From Thiodiazotropha sp040506775 (lineage in GTDB: Bacteria; Pseudomonadota; Gammaproteobacteria; Chromatiales; Chromatiaceae), in contig JBEVWC010000027.1 in the NCBI GenBank assembly GCA_040506775.1, positions 62,001 through 126,000 on the forward strand: a stretch of 64,000 nucleotides of DNA. The letters run 5' to 3'. Made by a program: the position numbers and the translations under genes. Below the pieces are notes generated by a model, which was given only the letters and a program-made list of their open reading frames with translations, was not told where the DNA came from and did no database searches. Positions 8,234 through 15,632 of the stretch are shown here, one piece after another (positions within the stretch are counted from its first letter, which is position 1; the number at the start of each line of letters is the position of its first letter).

Positions 8234-8690
8234 ATCTGAATCAAGGGATCAACCGATTGATATTTAGGAAAATTATCCCGATCATCCTGGAGCAAGGGAT
8301 AGACGATGCGTAAAGTTACTTTTCAGTTTAGTCAATTATCGAAAAGTTACATTACAGTCAGGCGGGTAGCAGAGGGGATCGAACCGGTTATAAGTAGCAC
8401 AAAGTGTAAGGTTTATTGCCAATATGGCTTTGTTGGCTCTGTGTTCCGTCCTGACCCATGCATCACGGACCGAAATCCGCCTCCGGATCAGGCAGCCAGG
8501 ATCACTGGCGCCTCAGTTCCCGGGCAGGCAAGCCACCCAGAGGTGTTCGAATCAAACCAGGGATCGCTTGATTCACGCTCCCCATGCGAATCAAAGGATC
8601 AGCGTCCCGATTGCACGCATGTATGGGCATGGCTCTCCGGGTCACCCGAGACTCAAGCGGTTTCAGCGTATTGGCTGACAGAGGTCTGCA

Positions 8691-8713
8691 TTCCCACGCG
8701 GAGCGTGGGAACG
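8691..8713. repeat. Family C palindrome, copy 1
   Basis: Short perfect hairpin of the form TTCCCACGC-(G)GA-GCGTGGGAA. Other copies are at 8762-8786, 10545-10569, 10707-10731 and 10791-10813, all confined to the two gaps around the rhodanese and lipoprotein genes. Confidence 0.8.
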
Positions 8714-8761
8714 AGTGCAAATGGGTCGTGCCTGAAGCCGACGGATCCGGGGACACCCTCT

Positions 8762-8786
8762 CGTTCCCACGCTCTGCGTGGGAACG
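8762..8786. repeat. Family C palindrome, copy 2
   Basis: Perfect inverted repeat CGTTCCCACGC-TCT-GCGTGGGAACG, in the same gap as copy 1. Confidence 0.82.
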
Positions 8787-8832
8787 CCAACGCAAGTCAC
8801 CGGGTGTTGGATTGGCTTATGTAATCGAGTGT

Positions 8833-9555
8833 TTACTTGCCGGGCTCAACCGTGTTCAAGCCCCACAGCTTCCACATCTGCATACCGCCCCGGTAGTAAA
8901 AGATCTTGCCTGGCGGATACCCCGCCGCCAGCAGACCCTTGATCGCTCTCGGGGACTGCCCGCATTGGGGGCTGTTGCACCACAACACCAGATCCTTGGC
9001 CGCAGTGAAGTCCCACTGTTCGGTCATATCCTCATCCTGTCCCATCAACGCCTCGTACTGTCGGGTGATGGAACCGACGTCCACCCGCTCCACCCCGCCA
9101 AACCGGCTCAGGGCCTTCTTCATCTCAGCGGAATCCAGCTTCTGCAGATCAAAGAATGGAACATTGATGGAACCGGGTATGGTGCCCCGCTCGTACCACT
9201 CCGGTGTTCGCGCATCCACCAACACACCGGTTTGCTTGTTGAGTTTGTTCTCCATGAAGTCAAACAACTCAACCTCTCCGATTGTCGTCACACCCGGCGC
9301 CACGACCTCAGGCTGCAGACAGAAGGGCGGGCAGTCCCGGGCGGTTTGCGCATAGTAGCCGGTCAATACATGCTCGGGATCCTGGATCCGCTCGATCTTC
9401 ACACTGTGACCGTCATGCATCACATTGATAAAAGGTTTGTCTTTGGTAAGCCGTGCTTTGCCGCCATCACTGGCCACGACATTCAGGCTCACCATACTGA
9501 GCGGGACTAACAGCATGAGTGCCAGGAGAGATTTACTGGGATACAACTTCTTCAT
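8833..9555 (-). CDS. Periplasmic rhodanese-domain protein
   Basis: Rhodaneses move sulfane sulfur through an active-site cysteine. The 240-residue protein has a cleavable signal peptide (hydrophobic to about residue 28, VVAS then DGG), a middle segment with a CPPFC pair (75, 79), and a C-terminal rhodanese domain: GVLVDARTPEWYERGTIPGS is the first CH2 motif and LVLWCNSPQCGQSPRAIKGL the active-site loop, with Cys193 catalytic and Cys198 nearby. It interrupts the hydrogenase locus between hupC and hupD on the same strand. A role in periplasmic sulfur handling is inferred from domain and export; no direct link to hydrogenase is shown. Confidence 0.85.
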   Translation of the reverse strand: MKKLYPSKSLLALMLLVPLSMVSLNVVASDGGKARLTKDKPFINVMHDGHSVKIERIQDPEHVLTGYYAQTARDCPPFCLQPEVVAPGVTTIGEVELFDFMENKLNKQTGVLVDARTPEWYERGTIPGSINVPFFDLQKLDSAEMKKALSRFGGVERVDVGSITRQYEALMGQDEDMTEQWDFTAAKDLVLWCNSPQCGQSPRAIKGLLAAGYPPGKIFYYRGGMQMWKLWGLNTVEPGK

Positions 9556-9650
9556 GATGATACCGTTCCTTGAGTGAATAATCGGACAGGCTCAGGCAAA
9601 CCGGGACCCATGGCAATGATCCTGGCATGCCTTGAAGACCGTTCGGTTTG

Positions 9651-10028
9651 TTATTGATGATTCGAGTAGAGTGACAGGATCTTTTTCCTGACCTCATCGA
9701 AGGAGCTACCGGATGTGTAATCCTGGTAAACGGACCGCTTCGAAGCATCGCTCAGTCTCATGTAGACAAAATAACTGCCCTTGTACTGATCCTTGAGTTC
9801 CTGTTCGAACGCTGCGTATTTGTCGTCAACCGGTTGCACCGTTTCCGGTGCCGTGGAATCAGCCGTTGGCGGTGACTCCCTATCGACCTTGTGTGCTTCT
9901 GAAGAGATCAAAGACAGATAATCGTCTTCTGCGATGGCGGTCTGGAACAGACAGCCGGATAAGATAACAGCTAAGGTAAAAGGTTTGAGACCTCGCACCA
10001 TTCCTATGCATACAACACTTGCCCTCAT
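9651..10028 (-). CDS. Small exported protein, probable lipoprotein, function unknown
   Basis: 125 residues with an N-terminal hydrophobic segment ending in VILSGC, a good lipobox (Cys at about residue 26); a signal-peptidase-I site (AIA-ED) a few residues later is an alternative. The mature part is hydrophilic, with a Pro/Thr-rich stretch then a helical domain DDKYAAFEQELKDQYKGSYF. A GAGGTG ribosome site lies about 7-12 bases before the ATG at 10028; the in-frame ATG at residue 10 is also possible. Not recognised. It is on the same strand as the hup genes, 95 bp upstream of the rhodanese gene, and may be cotranscribed with it. Confidence 0.65.
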   Translation of the reverse strand: MRASVVCIGMVRGLKPFTLAVILSGCLFQTAIAEDDYLSLISSEAHKVDRESPPTADSTAPETVQPVDDKYAAFEQELKDQYKGSYFVYMRLSDASKRSVYQDYTSGSSFDEVRKKILSLYSNHQ

Positions 10029-10544
10029 GGCAAAACACCTCTTTTTTATTTTGATTAATGGTACTACTCAAGTCGGAAGAAAAGATTGAATATCCTTCCG
10101 GCTTTCCATTAACAGCTCGATCCGCAGGTTTGGAGGCTGTGGATTCCAAACCGGGAACTCCCGCCGTGTGACTGGACATATTCCTGACAATCAGTTACCT
10201 GCGCCTGGAATGGATCACAAGACAATGAGCAATGTCTTTCCTGTAGCGGCCAAATCCTTAAAAGTTAAACCCCGGTGTTGATCCGATCGCCATCAGCATC
10301 ATTCCTGTTGCCAGAACACAACCGGGTATATCGGTCTGCTGGCCCCATTCAGCCCTCTGCAGGCGGGCGCATCTGTAACGGGGTACGCTCGATAGTATCC
10401 TAGATTGACGGTCTCATTACGAGGAGAGAATTTGCGAACCGCCCTGCATAGCAATTCCGGACCACCAGGAAAGCATGACATGCACCGGTATTCGGCATGC
10501 GACACCATGCAGAAATACCGCATGAACTCTTAGCCTACGGCACT

Positions 10545-10569
10545 CGTTCCCACGCAGAGCATGGGAACG
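10545..10569. repeat. Family C palindrome, copy 3
   Basis: CGTTCCCACGC-AGA-GCATGGGAACG, one mismatch in the stem. Confidence 0.78.
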
Positions 10570-10600
10570 AGAGAACGAGAGAAATCCCGCTCAACATCGG

Positions 10601-10685
10601 GTAGGTCGGGTTAGCGAAGCGTAACCCGACATGAATGGGCATGATCCGGGTGTTCGTCGGGTTACGCTGCGCTAACCTGACCTAC
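10601..10685. repeat. Family A palindromic repeat, copy 3
   Basis: Arms GTAGGTCGGGTTAGCGAAGC and the complement ending CCTAC at 10685, with one arm mismatch (CTGAC for CCGAC). It lies between two family C palindromes. Confidence 0.83.
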
Positions 10686-10706
10686 GGTAACTTAACATAC
10701 GGAACT

Positions 10707-10731
10707 CGTTCCCACGCTCCGCGTGGGAATG
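10707..10731. repeat. Family C palindrome, copy 4
   Basis: CGTTCCCACGC-TCC-GCGTGGGAATG, one mismatch at the outer end. Confidence 0.78.
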
Positions 10732-10790
10732 CCTATCAGGGCCAAGGCGAGCCTCTCAGGCAGGAGCAATGTGCGTGGTATCCGTATGCA

Positions 10791-10813
10791 TTCCCACGCA
10801 GAGCGTGGGAACG
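10791..10813. repeat. Family C palindrome, copy 5
   Basis: TTCCCACGC-AGA-GCGTGGGAACG type hairpin; perfect nine-base arms. Confidence 0.78.
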
Positions 10814-10939
10814 AGGGAGAGGGTGCGTGTTTTGCAGATCTCTTTTTTTAAGTCCCACTTCCCTGGCCCTATGATGACATGACTCAGCGGGCATTCAGTA
10901 GGCCGGACATCTGCAATGCCGCACCCTGAAACGACAAAA

Positions 10940-10979
10940 GCACAATGCCTCGCATCCCGTAAGATGCAAGACATTGTGC
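10940..10979 (-). terminator. Nested hairpin downstream of hupC
   Basis: Outer arms GCACAATG / CATTGTGC enclose inner arms GCATC / GATGC around a six-base loop. It lies 45 bp past the hupC stop. There is no T-run, so it may act as an mRNA 3'-end stabiliser or a rho-assisted stop rather than an intrinsic terminator. Confidence 0.4.
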
Positions 10980-11024
10980 AACGGCACAGATCATGCCGAC
11001 GAGGGTGTTTGCGGTATCAGTGGT

Positions 11025-11708
11025 TCAGCGATCGTCCTTGAACATGCGCCAGCCGCTGATCATGGTGCTGATCAGACTCTGCCGGGACATGATGTCCTCG
11101 CGCACCGCGGCATATACATGGATCATGACGAACACCACGATGATCCACATACCCCAGTGGTGCCACAAACGCACATCCTGGCTCTGCCCGACCAGCGGGA
11201 TCAGCCAGCCGAACAGGCTGTCCTGCCAACTGCCCAGACCGGTCTGTTCCGCATACAGGGCAAAACCGGTCAGCAGCATGAAAAAACCGCCCACGGTGAT
11301 GATCAATACCATCACCAGATGAGCCAGCGGGTTGTGCCCGATGTACTTCTTCGGCTCCTTTTCAATAAACGCGTACCAGCGGATTTCATACAGCACCTCC
11401 TTCCAGTACTCCCGGTTCTTGAACAGGGGAAGGCTGAAAAGCTGCCGGGCGTGTTCGTTACCGACGATGGCCCAGTAGACACGTCCGATGAAACCCACCG
11501 TGAAGACATAGGCGGCGATGAAGTGGATGAAGCGGATCATCCCCATCAGGTAGGAACCGCTGGCTTCACCCGGCACACTGGGCAGGGGATTGGCGATCAG
11601 GTAGCCGGTAATCGCCAGCAGGGTGATCGACAGGGCATTGACCCAGTGCCAGAGCCGCACTGGGGCCTCGTAAACATAGACCGAGGATTGTCTGAGTTCG
11701 CTTTGCAT
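11025..11708 (-). CDS. hupC: HupC, cytochrome b subunit of the membrane-bound hydrogenase
   Basis: Di-haem b-type cytochrome that anchors the HupSL dimer in the membrane and passes electrons to quinone. The 227 residues contain four hydrophobic helices with haem-ligand histidines in VRLWHWVNALS, IRFIHFIAAYVF and LWHHWGMWIIVVFVMIHVYAA, and the family sequence EVLYEIRWYAFIEKEPKKY. Its presence shows the enzyme is a respiratory, periplasm-facing uptake hydrogenase. It is 93 bp downstream of hupE, the last gene of hupSLEC. Confidence 0.95.
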   Translation of the reverse strand: MQSELRQSSVYVYEAPVRLWHWVNALSITLLAITGYLIANPLPSVPGEASGSYLMGMIRFIHFIAAYVFTVGFIGRVYWAIVGNEHARQLFSLPLFKNREYWKEVLYEIRWYAFIEKEPKKYIGHNPLAHLVMVLIITVGGFFMLLTGFALYAEQTGLGSWQDSLFGWLIPLVGQSQDVRLWHHWGMWIIVVFVMIHVYAAVREDIMSRQSLISTMISGWRMFKDDR

Positions 11709-11801
11709 GATCTTTCCTCAAACTGGGATCTGAATTTACCTTGCAGATATCCTGGCCGGGATGGACGTGGTTCACCCACCCAACCCGGCCAGGCGACGGA
11801 T

Positions 11802-12386
11802 TCAGGCCACCCCGCCAAACATCAGCGAGACGCCCGCGAGACTGCTCAGGACACCCAGTCCGCGCAGCACCCGCTCATGGCTCAGCAATACCCGGCCCAG
11901 CCCCATTCCCAGCAGGTGCAGTGAAACGGTAGCCAGGATGAATCCACCGAAGTAGAGCAGATGATGACCCGGGGGCATTTCCAGACCGTGTGCATTGCCG
12001 TGAAACAGGGCGAACAGTCCCACTGCCAGGGTGGCGAGCCCCAGCGGCAGGCGCAGCCCCATCATCAGCATTGCGCCCAGGAAGATCACCGAGAAGGCGA
12101 TCCCCGATTCCATCATCGGCACCCCGAAACCGGCGATCCCGAACAGCGCCCCCAGTCCCATGCAGGCGACGAACGCCAGGGGCACCAGCAATGCCCTGAG
12201 TCCACGACCGAAGCCGGCAGCCCAGACCCCCACCAGCAACATCGCCAGCAGATGATCGTTACCGCTGAACGGATGCGCCAGGCCGCTGGCGAAACCGCCG
12301 TCATGCAGGCCCTGGTGTGCCGCAACCGGGGCCGAGACCAGCAACAGCAACGGTGCGACGAACTTGTGATAGTTTCTCTGCTTCAT
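11802..12386 (-). CDS. hupE: HupE/UreJ-family nickel permease
   Basis: HupE/UreJ proteins import nickel for hydrogenase or urease. I choose the ATG at 12386 (MKQRNYHKF), which has GAGAGG eight to thirteen bases upstream; an ATG at 12407 overlaps the hupL stop and is less likely. The 194 residues start with a cleavable signal (VSAPVAA-HQG), followed by the signature HPFSGNDHLLAMLLVG in the first helix and about six hydrophobic helices. It sits between hupL and hupC, whereas in the rhizobial order hupE follows hupD. Local nickel supply fits the His-rich HypB. Confidence 0.93.
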   Translation of the reverse strand: MKQRNYHKFVAPLLLLVSAPVAAHQGLHDGGFASGLAHPFSGNDHLLAMLLVGVWAAGFGRGLRALLVPLAFVACMGLGALFGIAGFGVPMMESGIAFSVIFLGAMLMMGLRLPLGLATLAVGLFALFHGNAHGLEMPPGHHLLYFGGFILATVSLHLLGMGLGRVLLSHERVLRGLGVLSSLAGVSLMFGGVA

Positions 12387-12403
12387 TTCAAATCCTCTCA
12401 GGT

Positions 12404-14203
12404 TCATCGTACCGTGACCTTGGCCAGTTCTTCGCCGTCTTCGCTCATCACATGGGTCGAACAGGCCAGACAGGGATCGAAGCTGTGCAGGGTGCGGAGA
12501 ATCTCCACCGGCTCCTCCTTGCGCTCCACCTGGGTGTTCATCAGGGAGGCCTCGAAGGCGCCGATATTGCCCTGGCTGTCACGGGGTGAACCGTTCCAGG
12601 TGGTGGGCACCACGCACTGGTAGTTGTCGATGCGGGTATCCTTGATGCGGATCCAGTGGGCCAGCGCGCCCCGCGGCGCCTCGGTGAATCCGACACCCTT
12701 GGCCTCCTTCGGCCAGGTGGACGGATCCCAGTTGTCGATGTTCGCCGTGCTGCTGTCGCCCGCCTTGATATTGGCGATCATCTTGTCCATGAAGTAACGC
12801 ATCTGGTCGGCGGCCCAGTCGGCCTCCAGGGCCCGGGCCGCGGTACGGCCGAGGGTGGAGAACAGGGCGCTGACCGGGATGTCGAGGGTCTTGAGGACGA
12901 AGTTGATCTGCTCGGTGATTGCCTCGTGACCCTGGGCATAACCGATCACGTAACGGGCCAGGGGTCCCACCTCCATGGCATGACCGCGCCAGCGCGGCGC
13001 CTTGATCCAGGAGTACTTGGCGCTCTCGTCGATCTCCTGGATGTCGGTGCGGCTGCCCTTGGTGTTCGGCCCGAGCTGGTAATTGGGCTCGGTGATGCCG
13101 TCCCAGGGATGCAGACCCTTGGCCTCGTCCGGGTACTGGTACCAGGAGTGGGGCACAAACTCCTGGATCTCCTCGGGATCCCGCAGATCCACCGGGTGTA
13201 CTTCCTTGAGGTTGCCGTTGATGATCGCCCCGCGGGGCATCATCAGGTTTTCCGCCGAGTAGTCGTTGGCCCGGTCCGGTATGTCGCCATAGGAGAGTAC
13301 GTTCATCCCGGACAGCCCGCCACCGTAGAGCCAGCCCTTGTAGAACTGACCGACCGCGAGGATGTCGGGGATGTATACGTTCTTGATGAAGGTCCGGGTC
13401 TCATCGATGATCGAGGAGATCAGGTTGATGTTGACCATGTTCAACGGTGCACCGGCGGACAGGTCGTCATCCATGTTGATGGCGCAGGGCACCCCGCCGA
13501 CCATCCAGTTCGGATGCGGATCCTTACCACCGAGGATGGTGCGGATGCGCATGATGTTCTTCTGGAAATCCAGCGCCTCCAGGTAGTGGGTCACCGCCAT
13601 CAGGTCCGCCTCGGGAGGCAACAGATAGGCCGGGTTGCTCCAGTAGCCATTCTTGAAGGGGCCCAGCTGACCGCTCTCGACAAACTTTTTCAGCCGGTTC
13701 TGCACATCCCGGAAGTACCCCGGGGAGGAGTGCGGATGGTGTGGCGAGACCGATTGCTGCAGGGCCGAGGTGGCCTTCGGATCAGCCTTGAGGGCATTCA
13801 CCGGGTTGACCCAATCGAGGGCGTGCAGGTGATAGAAGTGCACCAGATGATCGTGAACCTGCAGGGTCAACTGCATGATGTTACGGATCGAATTGGCGTT
13901 CTCCGGAATCAGGATGCCCAGCGCGTCCTCCACGGCACGCACCGAGGTCAAGGCGTGGGTACCGGTGCAGACCCCGCAGATGCGCTGGGTGAAGGCCCAG
14001 GCATCCCGCGGATCGCGGCCCTTGAGGATCACCTCCAGCCCGCGCCACATGGTGCCGGTGGATACCGCGTTGCGGATGATGTTCTCCTCATCGATATTGA
14101 CCTCGCAGCGCATGTGGCCCTCGATCCGGGTCACCGGATCGACCACCACCCGCTGGCCGCTGTCGTCGAGTTTGAAACCGTTCGGTGTAGTCGTGATACC
14201 CAT
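12404..14203 (-). CDS. hupL: HupL, [NiFe]-hydrogenase large subunit
   Basis: Catalytic subunit that splits H2 at the Ni-Fe centre. The 599 residues include the N-terminal metal-ligand motif RICGVC (Cys76, Cys79) and the C-terminal DPCLACSTH (Cys578, Cys581, His584). The 15 residues after His584 form the peptide that HupD removes, so the precursor form is encoded. The early VVDPVTRIEGHMRCEV block is typical of group 1 uptake enzymes. ATG overlaps the hupS stop by one base, and the stop overlaps the alternative hupE ATG. Complete and intact. Confidence 0.98.
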   Translation of the reverse strand: MGITTTPNGFKLDDSGQRVVVDPVTRIEGHMRCEVNIDEENIIRNAVSTGTMWRGLEVILKGRDPRDAWAFTQRICGVCTGTHALTSVRAVEDALGILIPENANSIRNIMQLTLQVHDHLVHFYHLHALDWVNPVNALKADPKATSALQQSVSPHHPHSSPGYFRDVQNRLKKFVESGQLGPFKNGYWSNPAYLLPPEADLMAVTHYLEALDFQKNIMRIRTILGGKDPHPNWMVGGVPCAINMDDDLSAGAPLNMVNINLISSIIDETRTFIKNVYIPDILAVGQFYKGWLYGGGLSGMNVLSYGDIPDRANDYSAENLMMPRGAIINGNLKEVHPVDLRDPEEIQEFVPHSWYQYPDEAKGLHPWDGITEPNYQLGPNTKGSRTDIQEIDESAKYSWIKAPRWRGHAMEVGPLARYVIGYAQGHEAITEQINFVLKTLDIPVSALFSTLGRTAARALEADWAADQMRYFMDKMIANIKAGDSSTANIDNWDPSTWPKEAKGVGFTEAPRGALAHWIRIKDTRIDNYQCVVPTTWNGSPRDSQGNIGAFEASLMNTQVERKEEPVEILRTLHSFDPCLACSTHVMSEDGEELAKVTVR

Positions 14204-15279
14204 TATTCGTCACCCCCCTTCTTTTGCGCACGCTTCAGGGCGCTGACAGCGGCATGGGCGGCGATGGCCGCGCCCACGGTACCCGCGGCGGCCAACCCGA
14301 CCTTGTCGGCATTGGCCTCAACCCCGAACTGGTGGATATCGGTTACATGTTGATAGAAAGAACCCTTGTCCCAGAAGCCGTCCTCGGAGCAGCCGATACA
14401 GGGATGACCCGCCTGGATCGGGAACGACAGGCCGCCGTTCCAGCGGATGGTCGAGCAGGCGTTGTAGGTGGTGGGACCCTTGCAGCCCATCTTGTACAGG
14501 CAGTAGCCCTTACGCGCGCCTTCGTCGTCCCAGGCCTCGACGTACTGGCCCGCATCGAAATGGGGACGCCGGTAGCACTTATCGTGGATCCGCTGGCTGT
14601 AGAACATCTTCGGCCGTCCCTGACGGTCGAGTTCCGGGAAGCGCTCGAAGGTGAGGATGTAGGTGATCACCGCGGTCATGACCTCGGCGATGGGGGGACA
14701 GCCCGGCACCTTGATGATCGGCTTGTCCGCCAGTCCCGGCACCTTGTGCACCGGGGTCGCCCGGGTGGGATTGGGTCGCGCCGCCTGGACGCAGCCCCAG
14801 GAGGCGCAGGACCCCCAGGAGATGATCGCCTTGCAGTGTTCCGCCGCCTTCTTCAGCTGTTCGGTGAACGGCTTGCCGCCGATGATGCAGAACATCCCGT
14901 CCTCGTTCAGCGGCGGATTGCCTTCCACCGCAAGGATGAACTGGCCATCGTACTTCTCGATGGTCTCTTCGATGATCGCCTCAGCCTGATGACCGGCCGC
15001 CGCCATGATGGTGTCGTCGTAGTCCAGGGAGATCATCGACAGCACCACATCCTTGGCCAGCGGATGGGCGGAGCGGATGAAGGACTCCGAACAGCAGGTG
15101 CACTCCAGGCCGTGCAGCCAGAGCACCGGCAGTCGCGGCTTGGTCTCCATCGCCTCCGCGATCTTCGGCGCGAAGGCCGGTCCGAGACCGAGCGCCGAGG
15201 CGGTCAGGCTGCAGAATTTGAGGAAGCTGCGGCGGGTGATCCCCTGTCGCCGCATCACGTCGTAAAAGGTTTCGGTCAT
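14203..15279 (-). CDS. hupS: HupS, [NiFe]-hydrogenase small subunit with oxygen-tolerance cysteines
   Basis: Small subunit with three Fe-S clusters that carries electrons from HupL to HupC. A Tat signal is present: twin arginines at 16-17 in TRRSFLKF, with probable cleavage after AEA at residue 43. In mature numbering this puts the proximal-cluster cysteines at 17, 20, 115 and two extra ones at 19 and 120 (LECTCCSE and GSCASWGC), the pattern of oxygen-tolerant enzymes such as E. coli Hyd-1 with a [4Fe-3S] cluster. Near the C-terminus a small hydrophobic helix (GLAAAGTVGAAIAAHAAV) supplies the membrane anchor. First gene of hupSLEC, behind a sigma-54 promoter. Confidence 0.98.
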   Translation of the reverse strand: MTETFYDVMRRQGITRRSFLKFCSLTASALGLGPAFAPKIAEAMETKPRLPVLWLHGLECTCCSESFIRSAHPLAKDVVLSMISLDYDDTIMAAAGHQAEAIIEETIEKYDGQFILAVEGNPPLNEDGMFCIIGGKPFTEQLKKAAEHCKAIISWGSCASWGCVQAARPNPTRATPVHKVPGLADKPIIKVPGCPPIAEVMTAVITYILTFERFPELDRQGRPKMFYSQRIHDKCYRRPHFDAGQYVEAWDDEGARKGYCLYKMGCKGPTTYNACSTIRWNGGLSFPIQAGHPCIGCSEDGFWDKGSFYQHVTDIHQFGVEANADKVGLAAAGTVGAAIAAHAAVSALKRAQKKGGDE

Positions 15280-15352
15280 TGCTATCGCCTCCAGTCACTC
15301 GGACCGGTCAGGGCGGTCCGTACTGTTCACAGTTGAGAACAGGTGACTATGA

Positions 15353-15367
15353 GCAAACGCTGTGCCA
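15353..15367 (-). promoter_or_regulatory. Sigma-54 (-24/-12) promoter of hupSLEC
   Basis: The minus strand reads TGGCACAGCGTTTGC with GG and GC 12 bases apart, a full RpoN consensus. Predicted start near 15342 leaves a leader of about 60 bases before the hupS ATG. It closely matches the element in front of hupD. In other proteobacteria such hydrogenase promoters are driven by NtrC-type activators (HoxA/HupR). Confidence 0.85.
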
Positions 15368-15529
15368 AATAATGAAATACAATAAATAACAACGCTTTAG
15401 AAACAATTTGGCGACTCCGAACCGGGTTTCAGCTGCAAACTCACCAATCAAAGCGGTTAGCGGCTTTACACCCTTTGGCTTTCCAGTCATGCACCGCTTT
15501 GTACGAACCTGGGTGTTAAACAGGACACT

Positions 15530-15555
15530 ATTGGTGGATAAACCCCAAAACCAAT
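15530..15555. promoter_or_regulatory. Inverted repeat ATTGGT-N14-ACCAAT, possible activator site
   Basis: Six-base arms whose centres are 20 bp apart, two helical turns, lying about 200 bp upstream of the predicted hupS transcription start. That distance suits an enhancer for a sigma-54 activator. It could equally serve the divergent gene at 15633. The assignment is an inference from position only. Confidence 0.35.
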
Positions 15556-15632
15556 ACGAGGTTATATCCGAGCGGGCATGGTAGTTTTCCGAATCAGCAA
15601 TTGAACAATGATATATACGAGGGGGAGAAACC

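Larger units (their letters stand above)
8176..8832. other. Intergenic region between hupD and the rhodanese gene
   Basis: Holds the sigma-54 promoter of hupD (8219-8233) and two family C palindromes (8691-8713 and 8762-8786). Open frames on the plus strand here translate the repeats and have no recognisable domain. The segment 8300-8420 is AT-richer than its surroundings. Confidence 0.6.
10029..11024. other. Repeat-rich intergenic region downstream of hupC
   Basis: About 1 kb without a credible gene. It holds three family C palindromes (10545-10569, 10707-10731, 10791-10813), one family A repeat (10601-10685) and a nested hairpin (10940-10979). The short frames on either strand translate these repeats. 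Insertion of this block together with the rhodanese and lipoprotein genes would explain why hupC and hupD are not contiguous. Confidence 0.65.
15280..15632. other. Divergent control region between hupS and the DUF4215 gene
   Basis: Contains the hupS sigma-54 promoter (15353-15367) and an ATTGGT/ACCAAT inverted repeat (15530-15555). It is AT-richer than the flanks. A GGGGGAG ribosome site for the plus-strand gene is at about 15621-15627. No gene is seen. Confidence 0.7.

Noticed and set aside
8306..8824. 172-residue plus-strand open frame after hupD
   Set aside because: Translates the family C palindromes and intergenic DNA; no domain or ribosome site.
10635..10874. 79-residue plus-strand open frame
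   Set aside because: Consists of family A and C repeats.
12656..14353. 565-residue plus-strand open frame
   Set aside because: Antisense shadow of hupL.
14224..15336. 370-residue plus-strand open frame
   Set aside because: Antisense shadow of hupS with no domain.
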